Assembly: GCF_015711605.1 (NCBI RefSeq)
Contig: NZ_JABTEZ010000003.1
Coordinates: forward strand, 434,001 to 498,000
Direction of reading: 5' to 3'
DNA: 64,000 nucleotides
DNA from: Planomonospora sp. ID67723
Lineage (GTDB): Bacteria; Actinomycetota; Actinomycetes; Streptosporangiales; Streptosporangiaceae
A model generated the notes under the pieces. It saw only the letters and a list, made by a program, of their open reading frames with translations, was not told the origin of the DNA and made no database searches. Made by a program: the position numbers and the translations under genes. This document shows, in pieces, positions 27,948-37,085 of this stretch (the stretch's first letter is position 1; each line of letters starts with the position of its first letter).

Positions 27948-29639
27948 TCAGTCGGGGCGGCGGGCGCCGAACATGATCTCGTCCCAGGTCGGCACGGACG
28001 CGCGGCGGCCCCGCGCCTTCTTCGCCGGACGGGCCGGAGCCGGTTTCGGCACGGGGGCGGGCGGGGGCGTGGGGACGGGGGGCTCCGCGGGCTCGGCCGC
28101 CGCGGGCTGCTCGGCGGCGGGCTTGTCCGCCTGGTTCTCCCGCTCGGTTCCCGAGCCTCCCGGCGCCGTCTTACTGGCCGGTTCCGCCTGGGGCGGGCCG
28201 TTCAGCCGGTCCGCGCTGACCCGTGCCGGAGGCACGGCGATCGAGGCGTCCGGTGCCGGTTCCGCCGCGGGTTCCGCCACCGGTTCCACCGTGGGTTCCA
28301 CCGCCGGCTCCGGGGCGGGCTCCGAGGCGGATTCGGCCTGCGTGGGAGGATCGTCGGCCTGCGCCGGGGGTGCCGGGATCGAGGGTCGCCGCTGCGCGGA
28401 CTCGGGACCGGTCCCGGCGTCCGCACGGTCAGCCTCCACCGCCGCCGGAGCCGCCTCCGCGGGCTCACCGGTGACCGGCGCGGCCGGGGCCTCCCCGGTC
28501 ACCGCGTCCTTCGAAGGCGTGCCGGCGCCCGCGTCCGGTTCCGGGGCGGCGGGTCCAGCGGTCAGAGGCCCAGCGGTCGAGGGTTCAGCGGTCGAGGGTT
28601 CAGCGGCCGCGAAAGACTCAGTGGCCACGGGGGAATCCGCGGCCACGGGGGAAGAGGCGGTCACCGGGGGCTCGGCGCTCATGGGGGGCCCGGGGTCCCC
28701 GGCCGGCTCGGGGGCCCGAGCCGTCTGCCGGGTGTCCGGCCCGGGGGCGCGCAGCGGCGGCACCGCCGGGAGCACCGGGGCCTCGAACCCCTCCGGGAGC
28801 GGCGGCATCGGAGGCCGCTCGTAGGGCGGCGCCGGGGACTCGGGCGGCGCGGACGCGGCGGGCGGCTCGGGCTGGAGCTGCGGGACGGCCGGCTCGGGCT
28901 GCGCGTAGGCGGGCCCGGCCGTGGCCGGGGGCTCCTGCCGCAGGACCGTGGGGAAGGAGACCGGCGGCTGGTTCAGCGGCTCGGGGATCAGCGGCGGCAC
29001 CGGGGCGAGCTTGGCCACGCGCGGCACGAACGGCGTGACGGTGGTGTCCTCGACGGGGTCGGCGTAGTCACTCGCGGACAGGCGCATGGCCTCGTCGTCG
29101 TGCGGGGTGATGTGGCGGCGACGCGGGTCGAAGAGCCATTCGGCGTGGCGCGTGTGACCGTTCCACACGAAGCCGAGCTTGATCCGCCACAGGTTGTCGT
29201 CACGCTTGGCGGAGTCCCAGTCGATCTCGTCGGCGTGTACGCCGCGCCGGGTCAGCCGCTCGGCGACCAGATCGCCGAGGGTGGGGCCGGGGGCGGAGTC
29301 GCCGGGCAGCCGTACGGCGCAGCGCTGCGCCTGCTGGGCGACGTACTCCCGCTCCTGGAGCACCGGGCCTTCGAACCACCGCACGCGCTCCACGGGGATT
29401 CCGGCCGTCGCGGCGATCTCGTCCGCGGTCTCGCCGGCACGGATCCGGGCCTGGATCTCCTTGGGGCGCAACGGGCTCTCCACTTCGATCTCGTACTGGC
29501 CGAGACGGGAGAAGTTGCCGCGGACGGCAGCACGGAGCCGGTCGTCGACGGGCAGCGTGAACCGGGTACCCCGGCCGGCTGTCGCCAGCACGAGATAGGT
29601 CCCGTCCTCGCTCACCGCGACGAGTCGGAGCTCCTGCAT
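27948..29639 (-). CDS. sepH: SepH, septation protein (DUF3071)
   Basis: A 563-residue protein. The conserved N-terminal DUF3071 domain spans ~1-185: MQELRLVAVSEDGTYLVLA, a helix-turn-helix at RIRAGETADEIAATAGIPVERVRWFEGPVLQEREYVAQQA, then DDNLWRIKLGFVWNGHTRHAEWLFDPRRRHITPHDDEAMRLS. A ~350-residue disordered Pro/Ala/Glu region follows. The tail SVPTWDEIMFGARRPD is the conserved C-terminal motif. SepH in actinobacteria binds FtsZ and promotes its assembly and Z-ring placement. ATG 29639 has AAGGGA upstream. A perfect CRP-type palindrome lies ~127 bp upstream. Confidence 0.93.
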   Translation of the reverse strand: MQELRLVAVSEDGTYLVLATAGRGTRFTLPVDDRLRAAVRGNFSRLGQYEIEVESPLRPKEIQARIRAGETADEIAATAGIPVERVRWFEGPVLQEREYVAQQAQRCAVRLPGDSAPGPTLGDLVAERLTRRGVHADEIDWDSAKRDDNLWRIKLGFVWNGHTRHAEWLFDPRRRHITPHDDEAMRLSASDYADPVEDTTVTPFVPRVAKLAPVPPLIPEPLNQPPVSFPTVLRQEPPATAGPAYAQPEPAVPQLQPEPPAASAPPESPAPPYERPPMPPLPEGFEAPVLPAVPPLRAPGPDTRQTARAPEPAGDPGPPMSAEPPVTASSPVAADSPVATESFAAAEPSTAEPSTAGPLTAGPAAPEPDAGAGTPSKDAVTGEAPAAPVTGEPAEAAPAAVEADRADAGTGPESAQRRPSIPAPPAQADDPPTQAESASEPAPEPAVEPTVEPVAEPAAEPAPDASIAVPPARVSADRLNGPPQAEPASKTAPGGSGTERENQADKPAAEQPAAAEPAEPPVPTPPPAPVPKPAPARPAKKARGRRASVPTWDEIMFGARRPD

Positions 29640-30040
29640 GCGAGTCCCTTCGTCGTCGTGCTCATTCTTCCCCCGGACCCTTGAGTCTCTCGCGTGTGCC
29701 GGTTGCCTGCCAGCACCGTACCCGGCATGTCCGAACATCGCCTTCCTGGAGGGGGCCAGCGGCGATGTGACGCCGGTCACATTTGCCTCGTTCATCCCCT
29801 TATCGGCCGCCGATGTGGAGTAGCAGGTACGAGGTCCTGGACGGATTCTTCCGAATAACCTCCCACCCCGCCGTGAACTTGGGCGAAGAGCCGGGACTCG
29901 GCTGGCCTGAAGGGCGGGAGAAGGTCATCTGCGGAGGGCTCCCTCGGGTCGGGCGGCGCGGGATCCTGTGAATGTTCCCTCGAAAGGGGCCGGGAGAACG
30001 TCAGGACACGCGGGCGGAGACCCGATTGCCGCGAATCGGC
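29640..30040. other. 400-bp intergenic region upstream of sepH
   Basis: No convincing ORF is present. It holds the sepH promoter and leader, the CRP-type palindrome at 29766-29781, and the 3' flank of the lactone oxidase gene. The stretch 29800-30040 shows nothing I can assign. Confidence 0.6.
29766..29781. promoter_or_regulatory. CRP/FNR-type palindrome upstream of sepH
   Basis: TGTGACGCCGGTCACA is a perfect inverted repeat. It matches both the general CRP form TGTGA-N6-TCACA and the streptomycete Crp form GTG-N6-GNCAC. Its centre is 134 bp upstream of the sepH start codon. Confidence 0.65.
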
Positions 30041-31342
30041 TCAGGTGCCCAGGACGGCGTCCAGGTAGTCGTTGGCGAACAGGCGGTCCGGGTCCAGGCG
30101 GTCGCGCAACGCCAGGAAGTCGGAGAACCGAGGATAGACCGTGCCCAGATAATCGGCGTCACGGGTGTGCAGCTTGCCCCAGTGCGGGCGTCCGCCGAGC
30201 CGCGTCATGATCTCCTCGACGCCCTCGAAATAGGCCGGATTGGGGGTGGGGCGATAGATGTGGCAGGCGATGTAGGCCGTGTCCCGGCCGTAGGCGGTCG
30301 ACAGCCACGCGTCGCTGGGCGGGGTGACCCGCACCTCGACCGGGAAGGTGATCTTCCAGTCCCGCCGCTCGACGAGGTCGCGGGTCTCGCGCAGGGCCTG
30401 GGCGAGGCGCTCGCGCGGGACGGCGTACTCCATCTCCAGGAAACGCACCTCCCGCACGCTCGTGAAGATCTTGTATGACGTGTCGGTGTGCGTGGAGGCC
30501 GACAGCGCGGCCGCGGAGAGCGCGTTCAGCCGGGGGATCGCGCCGGGGAAGCGCGCGCCGATCCCGCACAGGACACCGAACAGGGTGTTCTCCAGGAACG
30601 TGTTGTCCAGCCAGTGCTTGAACGCGCTGGGCGGGTCGGCGGGTCCGGGGCTGCGGTTGTTCCGCTTGGTCAGGCAGGTGTCGGTGTGCGGCAGCCAGAA
30701 GAAGTCCAGGTGCTCGTTCTCCGCGGTGATCGTGTCGAGCGAGCCGAGGATCTCGCTCAGCGCCATCGGCTGCCGGGTGCTGCGCAGCAGGAACGAGGGC
30801 TCCACCCGGAAGGTCACCGCGGTCAGCACGCCGAGGGCGCCCAGCCCGACCCGGGCGGCGTCGAACAGGTCCCGCTCGGCTGTGCTCCCGCCGTCCCGGC
30901 GGACCGTGACGATCTCGCCGTCGGCGAGCACCAGCTCCAGCTCCAGCACCTGGTCGGCCAGACCGCCGACGTCCCTGCCGGTGCCGTGGGTGCCGGTCTG
31001 GATGGCTCCGGCCAGCGTCTGGGCGGTGATGTCGCCCATGTTCGCCAGGGCCAGGCCCATCCGGTGGAGCTCCTCGTTGAGCGCTCGCAGAGGCGTGCCC
31101 GCCGCCGCCCGCACCCAGTCGTCCCCGGTCTCCAGGATCCCGGTCAGCCCCTCCGGCCGCAGCAGCAGGCCGTCGGTGAGCGCGACCCCGGTGAAGGAGT
31201 GCCCGGTTCCGGCCATGCGCACCCGCCGCCCGGACGCGGAGGCGTCCCGTACGGCGCGCGCCACCTCCTGCGCCGAGGAGGGCGTGCGGATCTCGGCGGG
31301 CGTGGCGGACTGGTTGCCCGCCCAGTTACGGAACTCGCGCAT
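30041..31342 (-). CDS. FAD-linked aldonolactone (D-arabinono-1,4-lactone) oxidase family protein
   Basis: A 433-residue FAD_binding_4 plus ALO protein. FAD-binding signatures are VRMAGTGHSFTG and GDITAQTLAGAIQTGTHGTGRDVGGLADQV. The C-terminal ALO domain has the diagnostic RPHWGKLHT motif and ends RLDPDRLFANDYLDAVLG. It should oxidise a sugar lactone or a sugar alcohol; actinomycete alditol oxidases belong to the same family, so the substrate is open. There is no HWGK loss, so it looks active. It starts 15 bases after the MFS transporter gene, forming a probable operon. Confidence 0.9.
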   Translation of the reverse strand: MREFRNWAGNQSATPAEIRTPSSAQEVARAVRDASASGRRVRMAGTGHSFTGVALTDGLLLRPEGLTGILETGDDWVRAAAGTPLRALNEELHRMGLALANMGDITAQTLAGAIQTGTHGTGRDVGGLADQVLELELVLADGEIVTVRRDGGSTAERDLFDAARVGLGALGVLTAVTFRVEPSFLLRSTRQPMALSEILGSLDTITAENEHLDFFWLPHTDTCLTKRNNRSPGPADPPSAFKHWLDNTFLENTLFGVLCGIGARFPGAIPRLNALSAAALSASTHTDTSYKIFTSVREVRFLEMEYAVPRERLAQALRETRDLVERRDWKITFPVEVRVTPPSDAWLSTAYGRDTAYIACHIYRPTPNPAYFEGVEEIMTRLGGRPHWGKLHTRDADYLGTVYPRFSDFLALRDRLDPDRLFANDYLDAVLGT

Positions 31343-31357
31343 AAATGTGAACGATAC

Positions 31358-32554
31358 TCACGATTTCTGCGGAGCAACAGGGGTGCGCAGCCATGCCGAG
31401 CCGCCGACACCGATGACCACGGCCAGCATGGCGGAACCGAAGGCGAAGCCGTAGGCGTTCGAGGCGCCGAACGTGTCGGTGAGCCGCCCGCCCGCCCAGG
31501 CGCCGAGCGCCACGCCGAACCCGATCGCGGTGGAGAGCCAGGTCATGCCCTCGGTGAGCAGGTGGGGCGGGACCAGCCGCTCGATCAGCGCGTAACCGGT
31601 GATGATCGTGGGCGAGATGGCCAGCCCGGCGAGGAACAGCGCCAGCGCCATCATCCAGACGTCACCGATCAGGGCGATCGGGGTGAACCCCACCGCGAAC
31701 ACCGCCAGCGCGCGGACGAACCGGCTGCGCAGGGAGGTCCTCCACTGCCGCGCGCCGTACCAGAGGCCGGAGATCAGGCTGCCGCAGGCGACCGCCGCCA
31801 GCAGCAGCCCCGCGGCGGGCTTGACTCCCCGCTCCGCGGCGAAGGCCACCGTTATCAGGTCCACCGACCCGAAGACGGCGCCCATGGCCAGGAAGACGCA
31901 GGACAGCAGGGCGATGCCCGGAATGGTGATCGGGCTGCCGGAGTGCTTCTCGCTCGTGCGGATCGGGGGTTCGGTGCCGCGCTGCATGGCGAAGACGAGC
32001 GTGCCCCCGACCGCGCACAGCAGGGTCACGGTCAGCCCGGCATAGGGGCTGACCATGGTGGCCAGCGCGGTGGCGAGCGCCGGGCCGGCGACGAAGACGA
32101 TCTCGTCGGCGACCGACTCGAACGAGAACGCCGTGTGCAGCTCGTCCGACCCGCCCAGCAGGTGGGACCAGCGGGCCCGCACCAGCGAGCCGAGAGGGAC
32201 CGCGGCGGCGCCGATCACGACGCCGGAGGCGAACAGGGTCCAGGCCGGCGCACCGAACTCGACGCAGAGCATCAGAGCGGCCAGCGCGGCGCCGTGCGTG
32301 AGGACGAGAGGGACGATTACCCTGGCCTGACCGAATCTGTCCACCAGGCGCCCCATCAGGGGTGCGGCGACGGCGTAGGAGACGTTGACGGTGCCCGCGA
32401 CCGCGCCCGCCATGCCGAACGAGCGGGTGAGCTCCTCGATGAGAAGCACGATGCCGAGGCCGAGCATCGCCATGGGCATCCGCCCGATCAACCCCGAGAT
32501 CACGAAACCCTTGACGCCGGGCCTGCTGAACAGCTCCCGATACGGCCCGACCAC
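31358..32554 (-). CDS. MFS transporter
   Basis: A ~398-residue twelve-helix major-facilitator protein (FVISGLIGRMPMAMLGLGIVLLIEELT; AAPLMGRLVDRFGQARVIV with the loop 2-3 GxxxDRxG-type motif; later PTIITGYALIERLVPPHLLTEGMTWLSTAIGFGVALGAWAGGRLTDTFGASNAYGF). GTG 32554 is chosen since GGAAGGGGA lies just upstream; ATG 32578 would add eight residues containing that ribosome site. The substrate is unknown; co-transcription with the lactone oxidase suggests sugar-related transport, but efflux is equally possible. Confidence 0.9.
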   Translation of the reverse strand: MVGPYRELFSRPGVKGFVISGLIGRMPMAMLGLGIVLLIEELTRSFGMAGAVAGTVNVSYAVAAPLMGRLVDRFGQARVIVPLVLTHGAALAALMLCVEFGAPAWTLFASGVVIGAAAVPLGSLVRARWSHLLGGSDELHTAFSFESVADEIVFVAGPALATALATMVSPYAGLTVTLLCAVGGTLVFAMQRGTEPPIRTSEKHSGSPITIPGIALLSCVFLAMGAVFGSVDLITVAFAAERGVKPAAGLLLAAVACGSLISGLWYGARQWRTSLRSRFVRALAVFAVGFTPIALIGDVWMMALALFLAGLAISPTIITGYALIERLVPPHLLTEGMTWLSTAIGFGVALGAWAGGRLTDTFGASNAYGFAFGSAMLAVVIGVGGSAWLRTPVAPQKS

Positions 32555-32671
32555 CGATACTCCCCTTCCATGCACCATGTGTGTGAAACCAGCCGACTTT
32601 TACGCACGTAACTGCCGCCGTGCAAACAGTTTTCTGCATAACGGAACGTATCGGTCTCCCATGAGGCCAAC

Positions 32672-33892
32672 ATGAGCGTGACGTCGCCTCTTCCCCGGCT
32701 GCGGATTCTCGCCGCGGCGCTGGCCGCGGTGATCGCTCTCACCGCCGCGGCGGGCGCGGTGCTGCTGGTCGTCGTTCCCACCCCGGTCACAGAGACGGCC
32801 CCCGCGGCCCGGGCCGGGATCCCCGACCTGGAGGAGCTCGCCCCGCAGGCCCCGCCGCCGGCACGCCCTTCAGCGGCCCCGACGGCCCCGGCGGCTCCGG
32901 TGACCGGCGGTTCCGGGATCACCCCCACCCCGCCCCGGCTGATGGTGATCTCCCAGTCCACCCTGCCCCGGCAGACCAAGGCGGACATCGCCGGGCTCCG
33001 TCACGTCGAGAAGATCGACTCCTTCGACGGCGGCGCCGTGACGGTGTCCGGGGTCGGCCTCAACCTGCTCGCGGTCGATCCCGCGCGCTTCCGCGCCTGG
33101 ACGCCGGTGGCGGTGGCCGGCCGGCCGGAGATCTGGAACGCCCTGTTGCGCGGGGAGTTCGTCGCCGACAGTACGGCGGCGCGCCGCCTCGGCCTGGTCC
33201 TGGGCGCGTACTACCAGGTGGACGGCGGGCCCCGGCTGCGTGTGGCCGCCTCGGCCCCGATCGGCCTGCCCGGCGTGGACGGCCTGGTCGGGCAGGAGAC
33301 CGGGCGCAGGCTCGGGCTGCGGCCCGGGGTGGCGCTGCTGGTGCACGGCCCGGAGAAGGCCTCGGGCGCGCTCGACGCCGGGGTCCGCAAGCTGCTCGGC
33401 GCGGGATCACAGGTGGTGACGGTGGGTGCGGGCCATACGGCGAAGGCCCCCGCCGCGACGGGCACCGGGACCCCGGCCAGGCCGCGGGCGGCGGGCCGGG
33501 TGACGGTCGGGCGGCCCGGCAGCTACCTGGAGCTGTACCGGAAGTCGGCCGCGGTCTGCCCGGGCCTGTCCTGGACGGTGCTGGCCGCGATCGGCCAGGT
33601 GGAGAGCTCGCACGGGCGCAACAACGGGCCGTCGTCGGCCGGCGCGCAGGGACCGATGCAGTTCATGCCGGCGACCTGGAAGGCCTACGGCGTGGACGGC
33701 GACGGCGACGGCGCCGCCGACATCTGGAGTCCCTACGACGCCGTCCCCTCGGCCGCCAACTACCTGTGCGCCAACGGCGCGGGCCAGGGCGGCAGGAAGC
33801 TGGAGAAGGCCGTCTGGTTCTACAACCACTCGTGGTCGTACGTCAGGAAGGTCCTGTCGATCGCCGGGGCCTACGCCCGCGCCTACCCGTGA
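32672..33892 (+). CDS. transglycosylase (SLT) with an FtsX/MacB-like ectodomain
   Basis: A 406-residue exported or anchored protein. One N-terminal helix ([27 protein letters not shown]) precedes a Pro-rich linker. Residues ~85-255 ([40 protein letters not shown]...[23 protein letters not shown]...[12 protein letters not shown]) read like the periplasmic core domain of FtsX/MacB permeases without any permease helices. The C-terminal SLT domain is intact: [16 protein letters not shown] (catalytic Glu), [29 protein letters not shown] (EF-hand-like loop) and [16 protein letters not shown] six bases before the ATG is the likely ribosome site. Its last 10 bases overlap the end of the ferrochelatase gene. 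Confidence 0.85.
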   Translation: MSVTSPLPRLRILAAALAAVIALTAAAGAVLLVVVPTPVTETAPAARAGIPDLEELAPQAPPPARPSAAPTAPAAPVTGGSGITPTPPRLMVISQSTLPRQTKADIAGLRHVEKIDSFDGGAVTVSGVGLNLLAVDPARFRAWTPVAVAGRPEIWNALLRGEFVADSTAARRLGLVLGAYYQVDGGPRLRVAASAPIGLPGVDGLVGQETGRRLGLRPGVALLVHGPEKASGALDAGVRKLLGAGSQVVTVGAGHTAKAPAATGTGTPARPRAAGRVTVGRPGSYLELYRKSAAVCPGLSWTVLAAIGQVESSHGRNNGPSSAGAQGPMQFMPATWKAYGVDGDGDGAADIWSPYDAVPSAANYLCANGAGQGGRKLEKAVWFYNHSWSYVRKVLSIAGAYARAYP

Positions 33893-34854
33893 GACCCCCG
33901 GCGGCGCGGGGGCGCCGGACAGCAGGTCATGCCGCACGCCGCGGGCTCGGGCTCGGCCAGCAGCTCGCCGATCATCGAGACGAACCGGGGGTGCGTGCCC
34001 GCCGTGGCGGCCCTGGTCAGCGGAAGGCCGATCTCGGCTGCCAGCTCCGCCGCCTCCACGTCGAGGTCGTAGACGACCTCCATGTGGTCGGAGACGAAGC
34101 CGATCGGTACCAGCACCGCCGCCGGGGCGTCGATCTGCTCCAGGTGGTCGCAGACGTCGGGCTCCAGCCACGGGATGTGCGGGGCGCCGCTGCGGCTCTG
34201 CCAGACCAGGTCCCACTCCCGGCCGCCGCCCAGCCCCGCCACGACGAGCCCGGCCGCCTCGCGTAGCTGCGCCTCGTAGAGGCCGCCGTCCGGCCCGGCC
34301 GTCTCGGCCATGGAGAGCGGGATGCTGTGCGCGGTGAAGACCAGGCGCGCGGATTCCCGGTGTTCGGCGGGCAGCCGGTCCAGGGCCTCACGGGTGTGGT
34401 CCACCATGGCCGCGACGAAGCCGGGGTGGTCGAAGTAGTGCCGGAGCTTGACGATCTCCGGGGCACCCTCCACGGCCGCGCGGGCCAGGGCGATGTCGTC
34501 GATGTACTGCCGGCAGGCGGAGTAGGAGGCGTAGGCGGAGGTGACGAACGCCGCCGCCCTGCGCACCCCGTCGGCGGCCATCTGCCGGAGCGTGTCCTCC
34601 AGGTAGGGCTGCCAGTTGCGGTTGCCCCAGTAGACCGGCAGACCGACGGTCGGCTCGACGGCCGCGATCAGGTCGCGGCACTGCTGGTTGATCGGGCTGA
34701 CCCCGCCGAAGCGCTGGTAGTGCGCCTCGACCTCCAGCAGGCGCTCGCGCGGGACGCCCCGGCCCCGCACCACGTTCTCCAGAAACGGCATCACGTCGTC
34801 CGGCTTCTCCGGGCCTCCGAACGAGACCACGAGGAGCGCGTCGTAAGTCCCCAT
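33883..34854 (-). CDS. hemH: ferrochelatase (coproporphyrin III type)
   Basis: A ~323-residue enzyme for iron insertion in the actinobacterial coproporphyrin-dependent heme pathway. Visible are [42 protein letters not shown], the catalytic [11 protein letters not shown] (His), WLEPDV and [19 protein letters not shown] (Glu). The Cys in YSACRQ plus a C-terminal CGMTCC cluster would supply the [2Fe-2S] ligands of actinobacterial ferrochelatases. ATG 34872 is an alternative start six codons upstream. Confidence 0.93.
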   Translation of the reverse strand: MGTYDALLVVSFGGPEKPDDVMPFLENVVRGRGVPRERLLEVEAHYQRFGGVSPINQQCRDLIAAVEPTVGLPVYWGNRNWQPYLEDTLRQMAADGVRRAAAFVTSAYASYSACRQYIDDIALARAAVEGAPEIVKLRHYFDHPGFVAAMVDHTREALDRLPAEHRESARLVFTAHSIPLSMAETAGPDGGLYEAQLREAAGLVVAGLGGGREWDLVWQSRSGAPHIPWLEPDVCDHLEQIDAPAAVLVPIGFVSDHMEVVYDLDVEAAELAAEIGLPLTRAATAGTHPRFVSMIGELLAEPEPAACGMTCCPAPPRRRGSHG

Positions 34855-34967
34855 GTGTTCATCCAACCGCATGCCCGGCCACGGTCACCTCCCGGTCCCC
34901 GGGGGGAGGACGCGATTCCCCGCATGGAGAGGCGAACGGGACGGGTGGGAGAGGTAGGTTCGGGAAC

Positions 34968-36947
34968 GTGACCCCTTTTTCTGACATGCGAGACTATGTC
35001 GGTGTCCCCCGGCTGACCTCCCTGCGGCTCTCGCCGGACGGGAACCGCCTGGTGGGCGTGGTGCAGGCGCTCAACCCGGACGGCAAGTCCTACGGGACGG
35101 CCCTGTGGGAGATCCCCCTCGACGGGCGCAGGCCGTACCGGCTGACCAGATCCCTCAAGGGTGAGGCGGGAGCCGAGTTCACCGCCGCGGGCGACGTGCT
35201 GTTCGGCTCGCGCCGCCCCGACCCGACCGTGAAGGACCCCGACGAGGAGGTCTCCGCACTGTGGTTGCTGCCCGCCGGCGGCGGCGAGGCCCGGCAGGTC
35301 GCCTCCCGGCCCGGCGGGATCACCGGCTTCGCGACCGGCGGGCCGACCGTGGTCTTCGCCTCGGACGTGCTCCCCGGTGACGAGTCGACCGAGGCGGAGC
35401 GGCGCAAGGCCCGCAAGGACGCCGGGATCGGCGCGATCCTGCACGAGGGCTACCCGGTGCGCCACTGGGACCACGACCTGGGACCCGGTGAGACCCGGTT
35501 GTTCTCCGGTACGGCCGGCGAGGACCGGCTGACCGATGTCATGGATCTCACCCCGGAGCCGGGCGGGGCCCTGACGAACGCCTCCTACGAGGTCACCCCG
35601 GACGGGTCCACCGCCGTCGTCACCTGGACAGTCCCGCTGCCGGGCGGGGACGTCCGCTCCGAGCTGGTGGCCATCGAGACCTCGAACGGCGGGGCCCGCC
35701 GGGTGCTGGCGAGCGAGGACGGCCACGACTTCGAGGGGCCGCTGGCGATCTCGCCCGACGGCCGCCTGGTCGCCTGCGTGCGCTCCAGCCACGCCGACAC
35801 CCGGACGATCCCCGAGGTCACACTCTGGATCGTCGACCTGGCCACCGGAGAGGGGCACGCCGCAGGCGGCGGGCTCTGGCCGACGGAGGTCGCCTGGGCC
35901 CCGGACTCGGCCTCCCTCTACGTGATCGCCGACCACCGGGGCCGCCGCCCGGTCTTCCGCGCTCCGGCCGACGGCTCCGAGCCGGTGCGGCTCACCCCCG
36001 GCGACGGCGCCTACTCCTCGCTCAACGCGGCCCCCGACGGCACCCTGTACGCGCTGCGCAGCGCCGTGGACCGGCCGGCGGGCCCGGTCAGGATCACTGC
36101 GGCGGGCGGCACCGAGGACCTCCCCTCTCCCACCCCCGAGCTGGAGCTGCCCGGCACCCTCACCGAGGTCGCCGTAACCGCCGACGACGGGGTGGAGATC
36201 CGGGCCTGGCTGGTGCTGCCCGAGGGCGCCTCCGCCGAGAACCCGGCCCCCCTGCTGCTGTGGATCCACGGCGGCCCGCTGGCGAGCTGGAACGACTGGT
36301 CCTGGCGGTGGAACCCGTGGATCATGGCCCGGCACGGCTACGCCGTACTGCTGCCCGACCCGTGCCTGTCCACCGGCTACGGCCCGGAGATGATCAGGCG
36401 CGGCTGGGCGAACTGGGGACCGCGCACCCACGCCGACCTGATGTCGGTCACCGACGCCGCGCTCGAGCTGCCCGAGGTCGACGCCGGCCGCACGGCCGCG
36501 ATGGGCGGTTCCTTCGGCGGCTACATGGCCAACTGGGTCGCCGGGCACACCGACCGCTTCAAGGCGATCGTCACCCACGCCTCGCTCTGGCACCTCGACC
36601 AGTTCGCCGGGACCACCGACGCCGCCATGTACTGGCGGCGCGAGTTCGGCGAGCTGGGTACGGAGCTGTACGAGAAGCTCTCCCCGCACCTGTCGCTGGA
36701 GAAGATCACCACGCCGATGCTGGTGATCCACGGGGACAAGGACTACCGCGTGCCCATCGGCGAGGGACTGCGGCTGTGGTGGGACCTGCAGCGCTCGGGC
36801 GTGGAGTCGAAGTTCCTGTACTTCCCCGACGAGAACCACTGGGTGCTCAAGCCCGGCAACGCCGTCGTCTGGTACGAGACCGTGCTCGCCTTCCTGGCGC
36901 AGCACGTCCTGGGCCAGGAGTGGAAGCGGCCGGACTCCCTGTCCTGA
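34968..36947 (+). CDS. S9 family prolyl-oligopeptidase-like serine peptidase
   Basis: A 659-residue protein. A beta-propeller N-terminal half (LRLSPDGNRLVGVVQ, LAISPDGRLVACVRSSH, VAWAPDSASLYVIADHRG) precedes an alpha/beta-hydrolase domain. The triad is intact: Ser515 in GGSFGGY, Asp592 in HGDKDYRVP and His624 in ENHWV. It lacks a signal peptide, so it should act in the cytoplasm as an acylaminoacyl- or dipeptidyl-type peptidase. GTG 34968 starts it. Confidence 0.92.
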   Translation: MTPFSDMRDYVGVPRLTSLRLSPDGNRLVGVVQALNPDGKSYGTALWEIPLDGRRPYRLTRSLKGEAGAEFTAAGDVLFGSRRPDPTVKDPDEEVSALWLLPAGGGEARQVASRPGGITGFATGGPTVVFASDVLPGDESTEAERRKARKDAGIGAILHEGYPVRHWDHDLGPGETRLFSGTAGEDRLTDVMDLTPEPGGALTNASYEVTPDGSTAVVTWTVPLPGGDVRSELVAIETSNGGARRVLASEDGHDFEGPLAISPDGRLVACVRSSHADTRTIPEVTLWIVDLATGEGHAAGGGLWPTEVAWAPDSASLYVIADHRGRRPVFRAPADGSEPVRLTPGDGAYSSLNAAPDGTLYALRSAVDRPAGPVRITAAGGTEDLPSPTPELELPGTLTEVAVTADDGVEIRAWLVLPEGASAENPAPLLLWIHGGPLASWNDWSWRWNPWIMARHGYAVLLPDPCLSTGYGPEMIRRGWANWGPRTHADLMSVTDAALELPEVDAGRTAAMGGSFGGYMANWVAGHTDRFKAIVTHASLWHLDQFAGTTDAAMYWRREFGELGTELYEKLSPHLSLEKITTPMLVIHGDKDYRVPIGEGLRLWWDLQRSGVESKFLYFPDENHWVLKPGNAVVWYETVLAFLAQHVLGQEWKRPDSLS

Positions 36948-37031
36948 GCGCAATCGTGAGCGCGACGGAGCGAGCGGAGCGGGTGAGGAGCGGTGAACGA
37001 CCGTGGGCGCAATCGTGAGCGCGACGGAGCG
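36948..37031. repeat. 25-bp direct repeat flanking 34 bp, between the peptidase and inositol phosphatase genes
   Basis: Identical 25-mers occur at 36948-36972 and 37007-37031, both containing AATCGTGAGCGCGACGGAGC. The first begins right after the peptidase stop codon. Between them lie further GAGCG-type units. Confidence 0.8.
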
Positions 37032-37085
37032 GCCCGCAGGAGACGATGGGGCCGTGAGACGAGTGAGAGACGGGGAGTCGTCGTG

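Noticed and set aside
32661-32675. Four-codon ORF ATGAGGCCAACATGA overlapping the transglycosylase start
   Set aside because: It is too short to judge, and its GAGG is simply the ribosome site of the real gene.
33691-33720. GACGGC repeat in the second transglycosylase gene
   Set aside because: It encodes the DGDGDG loop common to this transglycosylase family, so it is not a separate element.
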